Below are positions 59,526-64,000 of a DNA stretch of 64,000 nt, one piece after another. The notes under the pieces are model-generated. The model had not been told where the DNA came from. It saw only the letters and a program-made list of their open reading frames with translations, and searched no databases. A program made the translations under genes and the position numbers. Source of the DNA: DATFQI01 sp963816955 (GTDB taxonomy: Bacteria; Actinomycetota; Thermoleophilia; Solirubrobacterales; Solirubrobacteraceae); assembly GCA_963816955.1 (NCBI GenBank), contig CAWFME010000005.1, positions 744,001 through 808,000 on the forward strand, given 5' to 3'. Numbering within the stretch: the stretch's first letter is position 1; every line of letters starts with the position of its first letter.

Positions 59526-60448
59526 CTGGCGGCAACCTCCTCGGTCAGCTCCCAATCACGCAGCGCGCGCTCCACCGCGGCGTCGAACGAGTGCAACCGT
59601 ATTCCGAACGCGCCCGCGGCGGCGTCGTCGCGCGGCAGCAGGTCGTGCTCGAGGCCCTCCATCAGCGGCCCGATCAGCGCCGGGTCCTCGCCGGCGACCG
59701 CCGCGGCCACCTGCGAGGCGAGCGGCGTCAGCGTGAAGCCCAGCCCGAGCTTCGGGCGCCCGACGAGCATCGACTCGGCGATCCGGTCGATCAGCTCCTC
59801 GTAGGTGACGGTGTCCGGGCCGGCGATGTCCCACGAGCGGCCGGAGAGCGCGGCGGGCGCGGCGGCGGAGGCGGTCAGGTAGGCGAGCACGTCGCGGCCG
59901 TCGATCGGCCGCGTGCGGTTGCGCCGCCACGCGGGCAGCGCGAGCACGGGCAGGCGCTCGACCAGCCGTACGAGGAAGCGGAACGAGCGCGAGCGCGCGC
60001 CGATCACGATCGAGGCGCGCAGGGCGATCGACTCGGGCGCGGCGGCGAGCAGCGCCTCCTCGACCGCGAGCCGGGAGGCGAGGTGGCGCGATGCAGCCCC
60101 CTCGCGCGGCACGAGCCCGCCGAGGTAGACGATCCGCCGCACCCCTGCGGCGCCGGCCGCGGCGGCGAAGCGCTCGGCGCCCCGGCGCTCCTGCTCGGGG
60201 AAGGCGCCGCCGGCCGCGCCCTCCATCGAGTGGATCAGGTAGTAGGCGACCTCGATGCCGTCGAGCGCCCGGTCCAGGCCGGCGCCCGTCAGCGCGTCGC
60301 CGGTCACCAGGTCGTCCAGCTCCACGCCGGCGGCCGCGACGCGCTCGGGCGAGCGGGCGAAGCCGCGCACGTCATGGCCGGCGCTGGCGAGCGCCGGGGC
60401 GAGCGAGGCGCCGACGTAGCCCGAGACGCCGGTGACGAGGATGCGCAT
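59522..60448 (-). CDS. NmrA/SDR-like NAD(P)-binding protein
   Basis: The 308-residue protein opens with VTGVSGYVGASLAPAL (about residues 5-20), an atypical SDR nucleotide motif. YYLIHSM and YLGGLVP follow, with SRLAVEEALL. No YxxxK pair is evident, as in NmrA-like proteins that may sense redox state or reduce quinones. It is coupled to the SRPBCC gene. The 213 bases before its start contain no recognised element. Confidence 0.82.
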   Translation of the reverse strand: MRILVTGVSGYVGASLAPALASAGHDVRGFARSPERVAAAGVELDDLVTGDALTGAGLDRALDGIEVAYYLIHSMEGAAGGAFPEQERRGAERFAAAAGAAGVRRIVYLGGLVPREGAASRHLASRLAVEEALLAAAPESIALRASIVIGARSRSFRFLVRLVERLPVLALPAWRRNRTRPIDGRDVLAYLTASAAAPAALSGRSWDIAGPDTVTYEELIDRIAESMLVGRPKLGLGFTLTPLASQVAAAVAGEDPALIGPLMEGLEHDLLPRDDAAAGAFGIRLHSFDAAVERALRDWELTEEVAAR

Positions 60449-60661
60449 CCGCACACCTTGCCCTACGGGCGAGGCGCGAAAACCGCCCAGGATGCGGGGT
60501 CGCCATCCCGCAGGCAGGGCTATTTCGCGCCCGTTCGGGGGTATTTGCGGAGAACGCCCGAAAAGCATTGTCTTTGCGGCTTCACGCGTTGCGCCGGACC
60601 CCCCGGCGGTGTTTGCTTGCCCTTGTCCAGTCAGTGAAGACGTACGGGGGAGCCGGGGACG

Positions 60662-60889
60662 TTGGCAGCACGGAACGGCAAGGCGAAGGTGAGTTGCGAC
60701 GACTGCTTCTTCGGTCGCAACGGACTGTGCGCGCTCGCACTCGACGAGCCGTGCGCGACGTTCCGCCCGGACCATCCCGAGGGGCTGCGGCCGCCGAGCC
60801 AGCTGCGCTTCGTCTTCCGCCAGGAGCGCCGCCGCCAGGCCGCGTGGGCGTTCCCGACGGCGCAGGAGCAGGCCGCGCTGCACGCGTAG
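60662..60889 (+). CDS. small cysteine-rich protein, possible zinc ribbon
   Basis: A 75-residue product from a TTG start has four cysteines in CDDCFFGRNGLCALALDEPC (about residues 12-31), enough for one metal site, followed by a basic C-terminal half. A GGGGGAG ribosome site lies upstream. No family is recognised. It lies alone, 40 bases before the MBL hydrolase gene. Confidence 0.6.
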   Translation: MAARNGKAKVSCDDCFFGRNGLCALALDEPCATFRPDHPEGLRPPSQLRFVFRQERRRQAAWAFPTAQEQAALHA

Positions 60890-60913
60890 CGGCCGCTCGG
60901 CTCCCGGCAGCGC

Positions 60914-60919
60914 TATAGA
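60914..60919 (+). promoter_or_regulatory. -10 box (TATAGA) of the MBL hydrolase gene
   Basis: TATAGA ends nine bases before the GTG at 60929, consistent with a leaderless or nearly leaderless message. No Shine-Dalgarno is seen. Confidence 0.45.
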
Positions 60920-60928
60920 GTCGCCGCC

Positions 60929-61720
60929 GTGCGCATCACGGTGCTGGGGACGTCGCCGGCGTGGCAGGACGCCGGAGGGGCGTGCAGCGGCTACCTCGTC
61001 GAGGCCGCCGGCACGTGCGTGCTGCTCGACTGCGGCTGCGGCGTGTTCGGCAAGCTGCGCCGCCACCGCGAGTACTGGGAGATCGACGCGGTCGTCGTCT
61101 CGCACCTGCACGCCGACCACATCCTGGACCTCGTGCCCTATGCGTCGGCGCTCACCTACGCGCCGCGCCAGCAGCCCGTGCCGGTCGCCGGGCACCCCGG
61201 CACCGACACGCCGGCCCGGCCGCGGCTGATCGCGCCCGCGGGCGCCGCCGAGTCGTTCGCGCGCATCTGCACGGGCGCCGGGATGAAGGCCGAGCACATC
61301 GAGCGGGCGTTCGCGCTGACGGAGTACGCGCCGCAGGACACGTTCGCGCTCGGGCCGATCGAGGTCGCCTTCCAGCCCGTGCCGCACTTCCTGCCCACCA
61401 ACGCGGTCGAGCTGCGCGAGGGCGCCGCGCGGCTCACGTTCAGCGCCGACTGCGCGCCCAACGACGAGCTGGCGGAGTTCGCGCGCGACACGTCGCTGCT
61501 GCTGATCGAGGCGACGCTGCCGCGGCCGGAGCGCAGCGGCGTGCGCGGCCACCTCACGCCCGCGGAGGCCGGCGAGCACGGCCGCCGGGCCGGCGCGCGC
61601 CGGCTGGTGCTGACGCACTTCTCCGACGAGCTCGATGCCGAGTGGGCGCGCGGCGAGGCCGAGCGGACGTTCGGGGGCCCGGTCGACGTGGCCCGCGAGG
61701 ACGCGGTCTACGAGCTGTAG
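60929..61720 (+). CDS. MBL-fold metal-dependent hydrolase (RNase Z/PhnP-like)
   Basis: The 263-residue protein has LLDCGCGVF, the metal motif HLHADH (about residues 54-59), PVPHFLPT with a His near 155, an Asp in FSADC (about 172), and a closing THFSDE (about 231). The order fits RNase Z- or PhnP-like phosphodiesterases rather than beta-lactamases. The substrate is not evident. The GTG start follows a TATAGA box. Confidence 0.88.
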   Translation: MRITVLGTSPAWQDAGGACSGYLVEAAGTCVLLDCGCGVFGKLRRHREYWEIDAVVVSHLHADHILDLVPYASALTYAPRQQPVPVAGHPGTDTPARPRLIAPAGAAESFARICTGAGMKAEHIERAFALTEYAPQDTFALGPIEVAFQPVPHFLPTNAVELREGAARLTFSADCAPNDELAEFARDTSLLLIEATLPRPERSGVRGHLTPAEAGEHGRRAGARRLVLTHFSDELDAEWARGEAERTFGGPVDVAREDAVYEL

Positions 61721-61800
61721 GCGGCGGATCGCGCCCGCCCAACAGCAATCGGCCCGAGCTGCCGATAAAGAGCCCAGGACCCTAGGCCGATGCTGAACCC

Positions 61801-62838
61801 ATGACCCTGCTCGACACACAGAGCTCCCCGGATGGCGTGCGACTGTTGTCGCACCGTCCCTCCGTGCTCTACAAGGTCGAGCACATGGCGACCGAGCCGG
61901 TCGACGGCGACATCGCCGTCGAGGGCCTCGTCCTCGCCGGCCCCAACTGGGCCGATCGCCTGAAGGACCTGCTGAGCGCGCTGAGCCAGTCCGAGCGCGC
62001 CTGCCTGTTCGCCATGCGCCTGGCCGACGAGCAGGCGCTGCCGCTGCCCGCCGACACGCTGCTGGACCGCAGCCGCACCGACTGGTTCCCCGACTTCCTC
62101 TCGCACGGGCAGATGAAGCCCCACTTCCAGCCGATCGTGGACCTCACCACCGGGCAGGTGTTCGGCCGCGAGGCGCTGATGCGCGGCAAGCTCGGCGCCG
62201 TCGAGGTCCGCGGCGGCGAGCTGCTCGCCGCCGCCGAGGCCCACGACGCGCTGTTCTCGTTCGACTACCGGGCCCGCACCGCCGCGCTCGAGGTCGGCCT
62301 GCCGCTGCTGCCCGAGGGCGAGGTGCTGTTCGTCAACCTCGACCCGCGGGCCGTGCTCGACGTCGAGGGCTCGCTGCGCACGACCTGGCCCGCCGTCGGC
62401 CGGCTGGGCGCCGATCCGTCGCGGATCTGCCTCGAGCTCGTCAAGCCCGAGCGCAGCGCCGACCGCGACATGCTCGGCGAGCTGGTCAAGGCCCACCGCA
62501 AGCGCGGCGCGCTCGTCGCGCTCGACGACATGTCCGGCGGCGCCGAGTCGCTGCAGTTCCTCGAGCAGCTGCGCCCCGACGTGGTCAAGATCGACAACGC
62601 GCTGACCGCCGGCATCCAGCACTCCCCGGCCCGCCGCCGGCTGGTCGCCGCGCTGGTCGACTGCGCCCACGAGCACGGCTGCAAGGTCGTCGCCGAGGGC
62701 GTCGAGCGCGTCGACGAGTTCCAGGCGATGGCCGACCTCGGCGTCGACCTCGGGCAGGGCTTCTACTTCGGCCAGCCCACCGAGAAGCCGATGGCGGTCG
62801 ACATCCGCCTCGTGCGCCCCCGCGCCGAGCTCGTCTGA
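61801..62838 (+). CDS. EAL-domain c-di-GMP phosphodiesterase
   Basis: The 345-residue protein has an unassigned N-terminal domain (about 1-100) and an EAL domain (about 105-340). Catalytic residues can be matched: Glu124 (REALMR), Asn179 (FVNLDP), Glu212 (CLELVK), Asp242-Asp243 (ALDDMSGG, where DDFGTG is usual), Lys263 (VVKID), Glu299 and Glu302 (AEGVE) and the late Gln in GQGFYFGQP. Metal and c-di-GMP hydrolysis is therefore plausible despite the altered loop 6. It would lower c-di-GMP, whose riboswitch is at 30440-30520. Confidence 0.88.
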   Translation: MTLLDTQSSPDGVRLLSHRPSVLYKVEHMATEPVDGDIAVEGLVLAGPNWADRLKDLLSALSQSERACLFAMRLADEQALPLPADTLLDRSRTDWFPDFLSHGQMKPHFQPIVDLTTGQVFGREALMRGKLGAVEVRGGELLAAAEAHDALFSFDYRARTAALEVGLPLLPEGEVLFVNLDPRAVLDVEGSLRTTWPAVGRLGADPSRICLELVKPERSADRDMLGELVKAHRKRGALVALDDMSGGAESLQFLEQLRPDVVKIDNALTAGIQHSPARRRLVAALVDCAHEHGCKVVAEGVERVDEFQAMADLGVDLGQGFYFGQPTEKPMAVDIRLVRPRAELV

Positions 62839-62877
62839 GCGCGCTTTCGCCGCCCGGCGGCGGGTAGCCTGCGGTCC

Positions 62878-63334
62878 GTGGCCCGCGACCGTGACCTGTT
62901 CGCCAACTTCGAGCGCATGCGGCGCGAGATGGACGAGCTGTTCGGCGACGTCTTCGACCGCGGGATGGCGCCGGTCCGCCGCGGAGGGTTCTCGCCGGCC
63001 GTCGACGTCTACTACACCGGCGACCCGCCGCGGGCGATCGTGCGCGCCGACCTCGCGGGCGTGGACCCGGCTGGCATCGCGCTCGAGATCCGCGGGCGCG
63101 AGCTCGATTCTCTCCGGCAACCGCCCGCCGGAGTCCGGCGACGAGCGCGTCTACCAGCAGCTCGAGATCGAGCACGGGCCGTTCCGCCGCATCGTGGCGC
63201 TCGGCGCCGACGTCGACGCGGACGCCGCCAGCGCCGCCTACGAGGACGGGATGCTGATCGTCGAGCTGCCGCTGGCCCCGCCGTCGCGCCCGCACAGCGT
63301 GCGGATCGAGCCCGAGCGCAGGGACGACGCGTGA
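62878..63334 (+). pseudogene. small heat-shock protein (Hsp20), frameshifted near 63105
   Basis: The N-terminal frame from GTG 62878 reads ANFERMRREMDELFGDVF and then PAVDVYYTG and RADLAGVDPAGIALEIRGREL, the Hsp20 alpha-crystallin pattern. At 63103-63112 the frame fails. The next forward frame continues LSGNRPPESGDERVYQQLE, GPFRRIVALG and the closing VRIEPE. One extra base in GATTCTC restores an L-x-I-S-G-N strand. The product would be about 151 residues. A TAGCCT box lies seven bases before the GTG. The stop overlaps the lon start, so hsp20 and lon form a chaperone-protease unit. The break may be real or an error. Confidence 0.85.
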
Positions 63335-64000
63335 TCCTCATAGGCCAGGAGGAGCGATCGGCCGCTACCCCCGAGCAGCCCGCGCTCCCCGCCACGCTGC
63401 CGGTGCTGCCGCTGCGCGACACCGTCACCTTCCCGGACACGCTGACGCCGTTGGCCGTCGGCCAGCCGCGCTCGATCACGCTGATCAACGACGTCCTGGC
63501 CGCCGACCGCCGGCTCGTGATGGTCGCCAGCAAGGACCCCGAGGCCGAGGAGCCCGGGCCGGAGCAGCTCTACGACGTCGGCGTGGCCGGCGTCGTGGCG
63601 CGCATGCTCAAGGTCCCCGACGGGACGCTGCGCGTGTTAGTGCAGGGCGGCCAGCGCGTGAAGATCGAGGAGTGGGACGCGACCGACCCCTACCTCGTCG
63701 CGCGCGTGACCGAGCTGCCCGACGTCGTCGACGACGGGCCCGAGCTCGAGGCGCTGGCGCGCAACGTGCGCCAGATGTTCACCGAGATCATCGAGCAGGC
63801 GCCGTACCTGCCCGAGGAGCTGCAGATGGCGGTGGCCAACCTCGAGGACCCCTCCTCGCTCTCGCACCTGATCGCCGGCGCGCTGCGGATCCCGGCCGAG
63901 GAGCGCCAGGCGCTGCTGGAGGAGAACGACGTCGGCCGCCGCCTGCGCCGCTTGGCGGAGGTCCTCGCGCGCGAGCTCGAGGTGGTCGAGATCGGGACGC
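63331..64000 (+). CDS. lon: Lon protease N-terminal part (runs off the window)
   Basis: The open frame from GTG 63331 continues to the window end with no stop (about 223 residues). It is the substrate-binding LAN domain: PVLPLRDTVTFPDTLTPLAVG, the IxLINDV strand, GVAGVVARMLKVPDG, then ELPEELQMAVANLEDPS and LLEENDVGRRLRRL, which leads into the helical region before the AAA module. The ATPase and Ser-Lys protease parts lie beyond the window. It is coupled to hsp20 (GTGA). Confidence 0.93.
   Translation, partial: MILIGQEERSAATPEQPALPATLPVLPLRDTVTFPDTLTPLAVGQPRSITLINDVLAADRRLVMVASKDPEAEEPGPEQLYDVGVAGVVARMLKVPDGTLRVLVQGGQRVKIEEWDATDPYLVARVTELPDVVDDGPELEALARNVRQMFTEIIEQAPYLPEELQMAVANLEDPSSLSHLIAGALRIPAEERQALLEENDVGRRLRRLAEVLARELEVVEIGT

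Overview
The window is a continuous stretch of a high-GC (well above 70% by eye) bacterial chromosome with tightly packed genes, many GTG starts and four-base stop/start overlaps. The gene set points to Actinomycetota, most likely class Thermoleophilia (Solirubrobacter/Conexibacter-like). Supporting points are dnaX-ybaB-recR next to lysC-asd, a large-type SRP RNA, secreted proteins with Ser-Pro linkers, an LPXTG surface protein, and a type E succinate dehydrogenase. The taxonomic call is inference. No mobile element, prophage, CRISPR array or rRNA was seen.

Layout. 0-3.5 kb: two serine tRNAs flank an M29 aminopeptidase, then an amidohydrolase and a small exported protein. 3.6-8 kb: two paralogous orphan DppB-like permeases enclose a flavin monooxygenase/TetR divergent pair. 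7.7-14.7 kb: a frameshifted small exported protein, a frameshifted copper-radical oxidase, LtrA, RsgA, a heme-type membrane protein with cytochrome c, and a hydrolase. 14.8-16.7 kb: sugar epimerase and PIG-L deacetylase. 16.7-20.8 kb: KdpD/KdpE-like two-component system upstream of an APC-Usp transporter. 20.9-27.9 kb: redox and sulfur genes, including a coupled ArsR-MMPL-rhodanese-persulfide dioxygenase-TauE operon. 28-40 kb: a secreted glycoside hydrolase behind a c-di-GMP-I riboswitch, then a Wzx/Wzy-type polysaccharide cluster (three glycosyltransferases, methyltransferase, flippase, Wzz/BY-kinase, ligase/polymerase, initiating phosphoglycosyltransferase). 40-41.2 kb: an LPXTG protein divergent from an ECF sigma factor. 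41.2-49.1 kb: SRP RNA, dnaX-ybaB-recR, three exported proteins, lysC-asd. 49.2-57.1 kb: phospholipase D-type enzyme, sdhA-sdhB-sdhE, single-domain response regulator, M50 protease, mdh. 57-64 kb: AT-hook/winged-helix protein, enoyl-CoA hydratase, methyltransferase, SRPBCC and NmrA-like genes, MBL hydrolase, EAL phosphodiesterase, small heat-shock protein and the 5' part of lon.

How the parts connect. The c-di-GMP riboswitch on the secreted hydrolase, the adjacent exopolysaccharide genes and the EAL enzyme together suggest c-di-GMP control of matrix turnover. The KdpDE-like pair with the APC-Usp transporter suggests potassium or osmotic control of an uptake system. The ArsR operon looks like sulfane-sulfur or persulfide detoxification with an added MMPL exporter. 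sdhABE and mdh are TCA-cycle genes. Several genes appear to be translated from leaderless or nearly leaderless mRNAs, with a TANNNT-like -10 box 6-10 bases before the start codon.

Cautions. Three genes (near 7,880, 8,440 and 63,105) each show one clean single-base frameshift, which could be real or a sequencing error. recR has no ATG, GTG or TTG start and probably uses CTG.
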